Source: Clostridiales bacterium (lineage in GTDB: Bacteria > Bacillota > Clostridia > Oscillospirales > Oscillospiraceae). Taken from it: DNA of 16,025 nucleotides. The notes under the pieces were generated by a model, which ran no database searches, was not told where the DNA came from, and saw nothing but the letters and a program-made list of their open reading frames with translations. Of the stretch, positions 1 to 6,379 are shown one piece after another. The position numbers and the translations under genes are program-made. The stretch covers positions 1 through 16,025 of the forward strand of contig JAJQAS010000170.1 of assembly GCA_021203685.1 (NCBI GenBank). Reading direction: 5' to 3'. Positions within the stretch are counted from its first letter, which is position 1; every line of letters starts with the position of its first letter.

Positions 1-666
1 GTCGGGATAGTTCTCATACAGCCATGTGAAGAACAGGTCCTGGTCCCGGCGATAGTCGGCGGGGGTGTATCCGGGAGGGAAGCCGGTGTCTGCCATCATA
101 TTCGGCTCGTTGGTGAACTCCGCCGCGTCGATGGGTACGCCGTACTCGGCGCTGAGGCCGAACAGCTTCTCCGCCTCGGTAGGGGGCCATGGCTCGTGGG
201 CGCTGTGCAGGCCGGGGCAATTGGACACGGAGACGATCAGCTTGGCGCCGATGGCCTTGACGAAATCCAGTACGCCGATCCACTGGTCCTTGGTCAGCAC
301 GTTCAGGTAGCCATCGGGGACCTGACCGTTGGTGGTGCCGTCGAAGTCATAATAGGTCTTGGTGGCCCAGGTGCCGGAGACCCGCACCCACGCGGCGCCC
401 AGCTCTTTGGCCAGGGCGCGGAGCTTTTCGTTGTACAGGTCGATGGGGGGATAGACCTGCATCAGGTCCTTGTACATGGCGGCAATGCCGTCCTCGGTGG
501 GTTCCACGTGAAATTCCTCAGTGCCTGCGATTTGGCCGGGGGTGTATGCTTTCCAGAAGGTGCCGCCGGTGACCTCGGCAAACTCCACGTTGTAGGACAT
601 CATCATGGGGTTGCCGTCCCGCAGAGCGGGCAGGCCCTGGGCCTGGATTTTGATAAACTCTGCCAT
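1..666 (-). CDS. GH79/heparanase-like glycoside hydrolase, N-terminal part (partial)
   Basis: This is an open frame of 222 codons from ATG at 666, continuing past the left edge of the window. Seen: a (beta/alpha)-barrel-like pattern, with WVRVSGTWATKTYYD at about residues 93-107, a KLIVSVSNCPG strand at 142-152, and AAEFTNEPNMM at 181-191. In clan-A retaining glycosidases such as GH79 (heparanase, beta-glucuronidase), Glu of the Asn-Glu-Pro motif is the acid/base catalyst, which would be E187 here. The nucleophile would lie in the missing C-terminal half. No signal peptide is visible (MAEFIKIQAQ start), so a cytoplasmic enzyme acting on imported glycosides or oligosaccharides is inferred. The start is supported by AAAGGAG 6 nt upstream and by a sigma-A promoter at 731-759. 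Another clan-A family is possible, and the substrate cannot be read from this fragment. Confidence 0.68.
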   Translation of the reverse strand, partial: MAEFIKIQAQGLPALRDGNPMMMSYNVEFAEVTGGTFWKAYTPGQIAGTEEFHVEPTEDGIAAMYKDLMQVYPPIDLYNEKLRALAKELGAAWVRVSGTWATKTYYDFDGTTNGQVPDGYLNVLTKDQWIGVLDFVKAIGAKLIVSVSNCPGLHSAHEPWPPTEAEKLFGLSAEYGVPIDAAEFTNEPNMMADTGFPPGYTPADYRRDQDLFFTWLYENYPD

Positions 667-697
667 AAAACGCTCCTTTCATCGCGTCATGCCTGTT

Positions 698-717
698 GCG
701 CCGCTTCGGAGCAGCGC
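698..717 (-). other. Perfectly spaced hairpin in the 5' leader of the GH79-like gene
   Basis: Arms 698-705 and 710-717 form an 8-bp stem (one G-T pair) around a 4-nt loop. Read on the minus strand it begins about 7 nt after the expected transcription start and ends about 30 nt before the ribosome binding site. There is no T-run after it in the gene's direction, so it is not a terminator of that transcript. It could be a 5' mRNA-stabilising hairpin or an inverted-repeat operator. The role is inferred. Confidence 0.4.
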
Positions 718-730
718 TTTCCTACTGTCC

Positions 731-759
731 ATTATACACGAGTTAGTTTTGATTCGCAA
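731..759 (-). promoter_or_regulatory. Sigma-A promoter of the GH79-like gene
   Basis: On the minus strand, TTGCGA (754-759) and TATAAT (731-736) are separated by exactly 17 bp. The predicted transcription start is near 724, giving a leader of about 58 nt before the ATG at 666. It lies between the stop of the flavin-binding gene (833) and the hydrolase, so the hydrolase can be transcribed independently of the gene upstream. Confidence 0.75.
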
Positions 760-832
760 GGAAACTTTTACAAAAAACGCGGTAAAATCTTCGGGCTTTT
801 GTGCAGAATTTACACATTTGGGATGATACGCC

Positions 833-1228
833 TTAAAACTGGATGACCTCCGGCCCATGGGTGAAGGCGGAGATGGTGGCGGTGGCGTCCTGGAAGTAGA
901 ACACAGAGGTGTTCCCCTCCGGGCCGGTGGTGTACATCTCCCGCAGGCTGGGATAGGCGTCCAGCATGGACTCCTGGGCCTCCGTCCGCGGGTCCAGCAC
1001 CACGGAACCGGCCAGGCGCAGCCATTCGCCGCCCTTCATGGCGCAAATCTCCACCCTGGGGTTTTCCAGCATCTGCCGCTCCACCTGCTTGCCCTTGCCG
1101 GTCTGGAGGTACAGCCTGCCCTCAAAGAGATGGATGGTCCCGAAGGGGCGGACGCGGGGCTGGCCGTGGTCGTCGGTGGCCAGGTAATAGGTTTGGGCTT
1201 CCTTCAAAAATTCGTAAACGCGGTTCAT
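833..1228 (-). CDS. Pyridoxamine 5'-phosphate oxidase-fold FMN-binding protein
   Basis: A protein of 131 residues beginning MNRVYEFLKEAQTYYLATDD. Seen: the pattern of small split-barrel flavoproteins, with an N-terminal helix, then the strand YYLATDDHGQPRVRPFG (about 13-29), then LYLQTGKGKQVERQMLENPRVEICA, and W-L-R-LAGSVVLD. Known of the family: such proteins bind FMN (or occasionally F420 or haem) as dimers and often reduce quinones, nitro-compounds or other small molecules. The substrate cannot be predicted. The start at 1228 is preferred because AAAGGAAGG lies 7 nt upstream. A longer in-frame start at 1282 would fall upstream of the -10 box. It has its own promoter, and no convincing terminator separates it from the hydrolase gene downstream. 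Confidence 0.8.
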   Translation of the reverse strand: MNRVYEFLKEAQTYYLATDDHGQPRVRPFGTIHLFEGRLYLQTGKGKQVERQMLENPRVEICAMKGGEWLRLAGSVVLDPRTEAQESMLDAYPSLREMYTTGPEGNTSVFYFQDATATISAFTHGPEVIQF

Positions 1229-1270
1229 AGTGCCTTCCTTTCTTGGGGGATTGGGTGTTTGGGATACCAT

Positions 1271-1299
1271 ATTATAACACACTCCGGCGCGGAGGACAA
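1271..1299 (-). promoter_or_regulatory. Sigma-A promoter of the FMN-binding protein gene
   Basis: On the minus strand, TTGTCC (1294-1299) and TATAAT (1271-1276) are separated by 17 bp. The transcription start is expected near 1264, about 36 nt before the ATG at 1228. This placement also rules out the upstream in-frame ATG codons at 1282 and 1270 as starts. Confidence 0.72.
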
Positions 1300-1358
1300 G
1301 ACGGGGGTTGGAACGGCCTATAACCCCCTGACACCGGGAAATTTTCCGTTTTTTGTGG

Positions 1359-1387
1359 TTGCAATTTCTTCGGGAAACGAGTAAAAT
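1359..1387 (+). promoter_or_regulatory. Sigma-A promoter of mgtE
   Basis: TTGCAA (1359-1364) and TAAAAT (1382-1387) are separated by 17 bp. Transcription is expected to start near 1394, leaving a leader of about 234 nt before mgtE. The -10 box lies within the left arm of an imperfect inverted repeat (1383-1390 with 1411-1418, and 1394-1398 with 1406-1410). Confidence 0.68.
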
Positions 1388-1393
1388 ACCATA

Positions 1394-1621
1394 GGGGATA
1401 AACCGTCCCCGGTATTTTTGCGCCTTTTCCGAACGATGAGGATGAAAGGAGATGAGACAGGAATGGACGCAGGCGGTCGAAGTCGCAGAGCTGATGGCAA
1501 TGACGCTCCGGTGCCCTTATGGGTCCCTGTTATCCACCGGTCTCACCCTCCCGTGAGATCGTCGGTTCTGCGAGTGTAGTGCGCAGTTCTGCCTCCCGAC
1601 TTACTAGTAAGAAGGAGGTAG
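1394..1621 (+). promoter_or_regulatory. Long structured 5' leader of mgtE with alternative helices and SD-sequestering hairpin
   Basis: This holds most of the 399-bp gap between 1228 and 1628. Pairings read directly: GGGGA 1394-1398 with 1406-1410 at the 5' end; CCGGTG 1508-1513 with CACCGG 1535-1540, enclosing CCC/GGG 1514-1516/1521-1523; TGAGAC 1453-1458 with GTCTCA 1540-1545, which competes with the local hairpin TCTCAC 1541-1546/GTGAGA 1553-1558; GTCGG 1561-1565 with CCGAC 1596-1600, around CTGCG/CGCAG 1568-1572/1582-1586. Finally, CTGCCTCC 1589-1596 pairs with GGAGGTAG 1614-1621, the ribosome binding site, capped by CTTA/TAAG 1600-1603/1608-1611. The last two helices cannot both form fully. 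I do not recognise the conserved segments of the M-box (ykoK) Mg2+ riboswitch. A regulatory RNA acting on translation start is inferred. Confidence 0.5.
1600..1611. repeat. 12-bp perfect palindrome just upstream of the mgtE ribosome binding site
   Basis: CTTACTAGTAAG is identical on both strands and ends 2 nt before the GGAGG core of the mgtE ribosome binding site. In RNA it forms a 4-bp stem with a 4-nt loop that caps the proposed SD-sequestering hairpin. As DNA it could be an operator, but its position well downstream of the promoter favours a role in RNA. Confidence 0.5.
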
Positions 1622-1627
1622 TTCCCA

Positions 1628-2998
1628 ATGAATATCGAAATCAACATGGAGGAGCTGAAAGAGCTCGTCAAAGACAAGGAGTTTCGCAAGCTGAAATTCC
1701 TGCTGGAACGGATGAACGAGGCGGACGTGGCGGAGTTCCTGGAGGACTTGCCCATGCAGCAGTCCGTTCTGGTGTACCGAATGCTCCCCAAGTCCACGGC
1801 GTCGGACGTGTTCGCGTTCCTGCCGGTGGAAATTCAAAAGGAGATCATCCTGGCCATCACCGACAAGGAGCTGCAAACCATCGTAGAGGACCTCTACATG
1901 GACGACGTGGTGGATATGCTGGAAGAACTCCCCGCCTCTGTGGTCCGCCGGGTGCTGGAGAACGCCACCCCGGAGACCCGCAAGACCATCAACCAGTTTT
2001 TAAACTACCCGGAAAACTCCGCCGGGAGCATCATGACGGCGGAATACATCTCCCTGAAACGGGGGATGACGGTCAGCCAGTCCTTTGACTACATCCGCGC
2101 CCACGGGCAGGATAAGGAGACCATCTACGTCCTCTACGTCACCGATGCCGAGCGGCACCTGGAGGGCGTGGTCACGGTAAAGGACCTGCTGATGCACGGC
2201 TATGAAGTGCCCATCGAGGAATTGATGGACGTGAACGTCATCAGCTGCGTCACCACCGACGACCAGGAAGACGCCGCCAACATGATGAAGAAGTACGACC
2301 TGCTTTCTCTGGCGGTGGTGGACACTGAGGACCGTTTGGTGGGTCTTATCACCGTGGACGACGCGGTGGACGTCATGCAGCAAGAGGCCACCGAGGACAT
2401 GGAGAAGATGGCGGCTATGCTGCCCTCCGACAAGGCGTACCTGAAAACCAGCGTGTTCGACACTTGGAAGGCCCGCATCCCCTGGCTGATGCTGCTGATG
2501 ATCTCCGCCACCTTCACCGGGGCCATCATTGACAGCTTTGAGGACGCGCTGGCCGTCTGTACAGTTCTGACCGGCTTCATCCCCATGCTGATGGACACCG
2601 GCGGCAACTCCGGCTCCCAGGCGTCGGTGTCGGTCATCCGCGGCCTGTCCCTGAAGGAGATCGAGTTCGACGACCTGTTCCGGGTCGTTTGGAAGGAAAT
2701 TCGCGTGGCGGTGCTGTGCGGCTTCACCCTGGCCTGCGTCAACTTCGTCAAAATTCTCGTGGTGGACAAAATGCTCATGGGCCGGGAGGGGATCACCCTG
2801 GTGGTGGACGCAGTGGTCTGCGCCACGCTGATGCTGACCATCATCTGCGCCAAGTGCATCGGCTGTACCCTGCCCATGCTGGCCGACCGTCTGGGCTTCG
2901 ACCCGGCGGTGATGGCCTCTCCCTTCATCACCACGCTGGTGGACGCGGTCTCGCTGCTCATCTATTTCCAGTTGGCCAGCGCCGCGCTGGGCTTTTGA
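1628..2998 (+). CDS. mgtE: MgtE-family magnesium transporter
   Basis: A 456-residue membrane protein of normal family length; MgtE is a homodimeric Mg2+ channel gated by cytosolic Mg2+. Seen: the N-terminal superhelical MgtE_N domain (about 1-125); two CBS domains (about 130-250, with DLLMH and LITVDDAVDVM); a connecting helix (about 252-275); and five membrane segments (about 283-455). The signature GGNSGSQAS is at 325-333 and GFDPAVMASPF at 423-433. D439 in the last helix probably corresponds to the Mg2+-selecting Asp432 of the Thermus protein. The ATG has AAGGAGG nearby. The preceding leader is unusually long and structured, which suggests post-transcriptional control, plausibly by Mg2+. 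It is followed by a terminator and is therefore probably monocistronic. Confidence 0.95.
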   Translation: MNIEINMEELKELVKDKEFRKLKFLLERMNEADVAEFLEDLPMQQSVLVYRMLPKSTASDVFAFLPVEIQKEIILAITDKELQTIVEDLYMDDVVDMLEELPASVVRRVLENATPETRKTINQFLNYPENSAGSIMTAEYISLKRGMTVSQSFDYIRAHGQDKETIYVLYVTDAERHLEGVVTVKDLLMHGYEVPIEELMDVNVISCVTTDDQEDAANMMKKYDLLSLAVVDTEDRLVGLITVDDAVDVMQQEATEDMEKMAAMLPSDKAYLKTSVFDTWKARIPWLMLLMISATFTGAIIDSFEDALAVCTVLTGFIPMLMDTGGNSGSQASVSVIRGLSLKEIEFDDLFRVVWKEIRVAVLCGFTLACVNFVKILVVDKMLMGREGITLVVDAVVCATLMLTIICAKCIGCTLPMLADRLGFDPAVMASPFITTLVDAVSLLIYFQLASAALGF

Positions 2999-3025
2999 GG
3001 CCCTGCCGCCCAAAATAAAATAAGC

Positions 3026-3071
3026 AGAAAGAGGAAATGCGCCGTTTTGCGGGCGGGCGTTTCCTCTTTCT
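3026..3071 (+). terminator. Rho-independent terminator after mgtE
   Basis: Arms 3026-3037 and 3060-3071 are perfectly complementary over 12 bp and can extend by about 3 pairs, around a GC-rich loop. The right arm is pyrimidine-rich and there is no long T-run after it on the plus strand. On the minus strand the hairpin is followed by an A/T-rich tail, so it could work in both directions. It starts 27 bp after the mgtE stop. Confidence 0.65.
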
Positions 3072-3092
3072 GTCCGTTCACAAAAATTTAAC

Positions 3093-3121
3093 AAAATTCT
3101 TCCGCAGGAAAGAGGAATTTT
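3093..3121. other. Inverted repeat between mgtE and dnaG
   Basis: AAAATTCTTC (3093-3102) and GAGGAATTTT (3112-3121) can pair over 10 bp with one G-T. The sequence following on the plus strand is TCGCCTTTT, so it resembles a weak second terminator. It may simply reinforce the stop after mgtE. No clear sigma-A promoter for dnaG stands out between it and the dnaG start; TATTAT at 3136-3141 has no good -35 partner. Confidence 0.35.
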
Positions 3122-3169
3122 CGCCTTTTGCTGCGTATTATTAAACTAGAAGAGTAATTTCGCATTTGT

Positions 3170-3211
3170 CAAGGGGAAATCCGGCGCTTTTTGAACACTT
3201 GTTCCCCCTTG
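3170..3211 (+). other. Stem-loop in the dnaG upstream region
   Basis: CAAGGGGAA (3170-3178) pairs with TTCCCCCTTG (3202-3211) over 9 bp with a single bulged C. The stem ends 15 nt before the dnaG ribosome binding site (AAAGGAGG, 3227-3234). It is not followed by a T-run, so it is not a terminator. It may shape or stabilise the 5' end of the dnaG-rpoD message. The function is unknown. Confidence 0.35.
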
Positions 3212-3242
3212 TGGTGAGCAGCTTGGAAAGGAGGGGGACGCT

Positions 3243-4985
3243 GTGGCAATTCCAGACTCGTTTTTGGACGAGGTCAACGCCCGAACCGACATCGTTGACC
3301 TGGTCTCCGGCTATGTCCAGCTGCAAAAGAAGGGCAACCGCTACTGGGCCTGCTGCCCCTTCCACAGCGAAAAGACGCCCTCCTTCTGCGTCTCCCCGGA
3401 CAAGCAGATGTACTACTGCTTCGGCTGCCACAAGGGCGGCGGAGCCATCAGCTTCGTCATGGAGGAGGAAGGCGCCGGCTTCGTGGACGCGGTGGCGATT
3501 CTGGCCCAGCGGGCGGGGCTGCAAATGCCCGAAGCCGACGAAGACAAAGGCCGCCAGAAACAGCGGGAGCGGCTTTACGCCCTGAACCGGGAGGCGGCCC
3601 GGTATTTTAACCAGAACCTGAGCAGCCCCCAGGCGGAGAACGCCCGGCGCTATTTGGCTGACCGTGGCCTGTCCCGGCGGACCATCACCAACTTCGGCAT
3701 GGGCTATGCCTTCAACCAGTGGGACGCCCTCATCAAGGCTATGGCCGAGAAGGGGTACAGCAAAAAAGAGCTGTTGGACGCCGGGCTGGTGGTGGCCAAC
3801 CAGAAGGGCAACATCTATGACCGCTTCCGGGGCCGCGTCATCTTCCCCATCATCGACCTGCGGGGCAATGTCATCGGCTTCGGGGGCCGGGTGTTGGACG
3901 ACACCAAACCCAAATACCTGAACTCGCCGGACACCCCCGTCTACAACAAGAGCAAAAACCTCTTCGCCATGAACATCGCCAAGAAGTCCAAGGCGGGGCG
4001 GCTGATCCTGACCGAGGGGTATATGGACACCATCTCCCTCCACCAGGGCGGGTTCGACTGTGCGGTGGCCTCATTGGGCACCTCGCTGACGGAAGACCAC
4101 GCCCGGCTGATGTCCAAGTACACCAAAGAGGTGGTGCTGGCCTACGACGGCGACGCGGCAGGCGTGGCGGCGGCCCAGCGGGCCATCGGCATCCTGACCC
4201 GGGTGGGGCTGGAGGTCCGGGTGCTGCACGTCACCGGGGCCAAGGATCCGGACGAGTTCATCAAAAAATATGGCCGGGCCGCTTTCCAGAAATTGCTGGA
4301 CGGCTCCGAGGGCCAGGTGGAGTACCGGCTGCTGCAAATCCAGAAGAAGTACGACCTGACCGAGGACGGCCAGAAGGTGGAGTACCTCCAGGAGGCCGCC
4401 CGGCTCATCGCCCAGCTCTCCAGCCCGGTGGAGCGGGAGATTTACGGCGGACGGGCCGCCGCCGCCGCCGGGGTGGACCGCAAGGCCATGGACGACGAGG
4501 TGACCCGGCAGCGCAAGCGCTCCAGCTGGCAGCAGCGCCGTAAGGAGGAGCGGCGGGCCATGACCCCCACCGCCAACCTCCAGCCGGAGGAGCGCAAGCT
4601 CCGCTACCAGAATATGCGCTCCGCCATGGCGGAGGAGGGGGTCATCGCCCTGGCGTTGGTGGACAGCGACCTGCTGGCCCTGGCGGAGGACCTCAGCCCG
4701 GAGATGTTCTCCTCGGAGCTGCTGGGTCGGGTCTACAGCATCCTGCGGCAGCGGTGGCAGGAGGGGAAAAACAGCACCCTGGACAACCTGACTGCCCTGC
4801 TGGCTCCGGAGGAGGTCAGCCACCTGACCAAAATCATGCAGCAGCCCCAGACCCGCGCCAACAACGAACGGGCGCTGGCCGATTACATCAAAACCATTCA
4901 GACCGAATGTACCAAGCGCCAGGTGGCTGACGACAGCGACCTACTGGCGGTGATCCAAAGAAAAACGATGGAGGAACCAAAATGA
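3243..4985 (+). CDS. dnaG: DNA primase
   Basis: A 580-residue protein, close to the usual DnaG length, that makes RNA primers at the replication fork. Seen: an N-terminal CHC2 zinc finger with ligands C38, H41, C59 and C62 (CPFH and CFGC); a primase catalytic core (about 120-245) with FRGRVIFPIIDLRGNVIGFG; and a TOPRIM domain (about 252-335) with E258 in EGYMD and metal-binding D302/D304 in DGDAAG. A helical C-terminal region (about 440-580) is where DnaB helicase binds in this family. Translation starts at GTG 3243, with AAAGGAGG 8 nt upstream. The stop overlaps the rpoD start by 4 bp (ATGA), so the two are translationally coupled. The dnaG-sigA pair is the conserved Firmicute macromolecular-synthesis arrangement. 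Confidence 0.97.
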   Translation: MAIPDSFLDEVNARTDIVDLVSGYVQLQKKGNRYWACCPFHSEKTPSFCVSPDKQMYYCFGCHKGGGAISFVMEEEGAGFVDAVAILAQRAGLQMPEADEDKGRQKQRERLYALNREAARYFNQNLSSPQAENARRYLADRGLSRRTITNFGMGYAFNQWDALIKAMAEKGYSKKELLDAGLVVANQKGNIYDRFRGRVIFPIIDLRGNVIGFGGRVLDDTKPKYLNSPDTPVYNKSKNLFAMNIAKKSKAGRLILTEGYMDTISLHQGGFDCAVASLGTSLTEDHARLMSKYTKEVVLAYDGDAAGVAAAQRAIGILTRVGLEVRVLHVTGAKDPDEFIKKYGRAAFQKLLDGSEGQVEYRLLQIQKKYDLTEDGQKVEYLQEAARLIAQLSSPVEREIYGGRAAAAAGVDRKAMDDEVTRQRKRSSWQQRRKEERRAMTPTANLQPEERKLRYQNMRSAMAEEGVIALALVDSDLLALAEDLSPEMFSSELLGRVYSILRQRWQEGKNSTLDNLTALLAPEEVSHLTKIMQQPQTRANNERALADYIKTIQTECTKRQVADDSDLLAVIQRKTMEEPK

Positions 4986-6235
4986 GCGAAAAGAAAAAGA
5001 CTGCGCCTTCCAAGGTTGAGGACAAGAACAACCGCATCCCCGATGGCGTTCCCGGCGCGGACAAGCTCAACGAGCTGATCGAGCGGGGCAAGAAGAAGGG
5101 GCGGCTGACGGCGGCGGAGATGATGGAGCTGGACGGGGTGGATCTGGACAGCGAAGTGCTGGACAAGTTCTATGAGATCTGCGAAAACTCCAGCATCGAC
5201 CTGGTGGCCGACGAGGACATCGTAGACGTGGACGCCGCAGAACCCACCGAGGAAGAAATCAAGGACATCTCTGAGGAAGAGGTGGTGGACCCCAACACGT
5301 TGGTGGACAGCTTCGGCATCGACGACCCGGTGCGGATGTACCTGAAGGAGATCGGCAAGGTGCCGCTGCTGACCCCTGAACAGGAGACCGAGCTGGCAAA
5401 GGGCATGAGCGCTGGGTCCGAGGCCCAGGCCGTGTTGGACGACGCAAAGAAGAACGGCGAAGAACTGCCCCCCGATGTGGTGGCGGAGCTGGAAAAGACC
5501 ATCAAAAATGGCGAGCGCTGCAAGCAGAGCCTGTCTGAGGCCAACCTGCGCCTGGTGGTCTGCATCGCCAAGCACTACGTGGGCCGTGGGATACTGTTCC
5601 TGGACCTGATCCAGGAGGGCAACCTGGGCCTGCTGAAAGCGGTGGAGAAGTTCGACTACACCAAGGGCTATAAGTTCTCCACCTACGCGACCTGGTGGAT
5701 CCGGCAGGCCATCACCCGCGCCATTGCGGACCAGGCCCGTACCATCCGCATCCCCGTCCATATGGTGGAGACCATCAACAAGGTCATCCGGGTCTCCCGG
5801 CAACTGCTCCAGGAGCTGGGCCACGACCCCACCCCGGAGGAGATCGCAGAGGAGATGAACATGCCGGTGGACAAGGTGCGGGAGATTTTGAAGATCGCCC
5901 AGGAGCCGGTGTCCCTGGAGACCCCCATCGGCGAGGAGGAGGACTCCCACCTGGGCGACTTCATCCCCGATGAGGACGCCAGCGAACCCTCTGAGGCCGC
6001 CTCCTTCACCCTGCTGAAGGAGCAGCTGGTGGAGGTGCTTTCCACCCTGACCCCCCGTGAGGAGATGGTGCTCAAGCTGCGCTTCGGCATCGAGGACGGC
6101 CGCACCCGCACCCTGGAGGAGGTGGGCAAGCAGTTCCACGTCACCCGCGAGCGGATCCGCCAGATTGAGGCCAAGGCCCTGCGCAAGCTGCGCCACCCCA
6201 GCCGCTCCAAGAAGCTGAAAGACTTCCTGAGCTGA
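4982..6235 (+). CDS. rpoD: RNA polymerase primary sigma factor (sigma-A/RpoD)
   Basis: A 417-residue housekeeping sigma factor. Seen: a basic start followed by a reduced region 1.1 and a very acidic linker (about 72-103); region 1.2 (about 115-148, DPVRMYLKEIGKVPLLT); region 2 (about 180-258) including the core-binding part and the -10-recognising helix TYATWWIRQAITRAIADQAR; region 3 (about 260-335); and region 4 (about 348-412) with the -35-reading helix-turn-helix TLEEVGKQFHVTRERIRQIE. The region between 1.2 and 2.1 is short, as in Gram-positive SigA. A GGAGG site lies within the end of dnaG, 7 nt before the ATG. A strong terminator follows 16 bp after the stop, separating it from the cobalamin genes. 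The consensus-like promoters found in this window are those this protein would read. Confidence 0.98.
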   Translation: MSEKKKTAPSKVEDKNNRIPDGVPGADKLNELIERGKKKGRLTAAEMMELDGVDLDSEVLDKFYEICENSSIDLVADEDIVDVDAAEPTEEEIKDISEEEVVDPNTLVDSFGIDDPVRMYLKEIGKVPLLTPEQETELAKGMSAGSEAQAVLDDAKKNGEELPPDVVAELEKTIKNGERCKQSLSEANLRLVVCIAKHYVGRGILFLDLIQEGNLGLLKAVEKFDYTKGYKFSTYATWWIRQAITRAIADQARTIRIPVHMVETINKVIRVSRQLLQELGHDPTPEEIAEEMNMPVDKVREILKIAQEPVSLETPIGEEEDSHLGDFIPDEDASEPSEAASFTLLKEQLVEVLSTLTPREEMVLKLRFGIEDGRTRTLEEVGKQFHVTRERIRQIEAKALRKLRHPSRSKKLKDFLS

Positions 6236-6251
6236 GTGGAATCAGTCATTC

Positions 6252-6295
6252 CCGCCCCTTCCCGCGACCACCCGCCGGGGAGGGGCGGTTGTTTT
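6252..6295 (+). terminator. Rho-independent terminator after rpoD
   Basis: CCGCCCCTTCCC (6252-6263) pairs with GGGGAGGGGCGG (6277-6288) over 12 bp with one G-T, and is followed at once by TTGTTTT. This is a textbook intrinsic terminator. It ends the dnaG-rpoD message before the promoter of the cobalamin operon. Confidence 0.88.
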
Positions 6296-6308
6296 AAGTA
6301 ACACCCCC

Positions 6309-6337
6309 TTGCGGGCAGAGGGAGAATTGGGTATAAT
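6309..6337 (+). promoter_or_regulatory. Sigma-A promoter of the cobalamin operon
   Basis: TTGCGG (6309-6314) and TATAAT (6332-6337) are separated by 17 bp. Transcription should begin near 6344, only about 36 nt before the cbiD start codon at 6380. That is too short to hold a cobalamin riboswitch (about 200 nt), so expression does not appear to be B12-repressed by a leader RNA at this point. Confidence 0.75.
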
Positions 6338-6379
6338 AATGTCTGCTGTATCACCACCATGGGGGAAGGGAGCGCTGCT

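Noticed and set aside
698..717. Terminator between the FMN-binding gene and the GH79-like gene
   Set aside because: The hairpin lies downstream of the hydrolase promoter and has no T-run in the minus-strand direction.
1229..1282. Longer N-terminus for the FMN-binding protein (starts at 1282 or 1270)
   Set aside because: The -10 box of its promoter is at 1271-1276, so these codons would lie at or before the transcript start, and the family normally begins near the chosen Met.
1394..1627. M-box (ykoK) Mg2+ riboswitch upstream of mgtE
   Set aside because: The position and length fit, and short bits such as GACGC and ATGGGTC occur, but the conserved GGTGAGGCTCC and CTGCCC-type segments are not present in order. 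I list it as an unclassified structured leader instead.
2000..3094. Long minus-strand open frame opposite mgtE (364 codons), with similar long ones opposite rpoD (4898-6196) and cobT (13261-14391)
   Set aside because: Their products are His/Gln/Gly/Val-rich without recognisable domains, they mirror well-supported genes, and long antisense frames are common at this GC content.
6236..6379. Cobalamin riboswitch before cbiD
   Set aside because: The gap holds a terminator and a promoter, and only about 36 nt would be transcribed. No B12-box-like sequence is visible.
6359..6379. ATG start for cbiD
   Set aside because: It has no ribosome binding site and lies about 15 nt from the predicted transcript start. 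GTG 6380, with GGAAGGGAG at proper spacing, is better.
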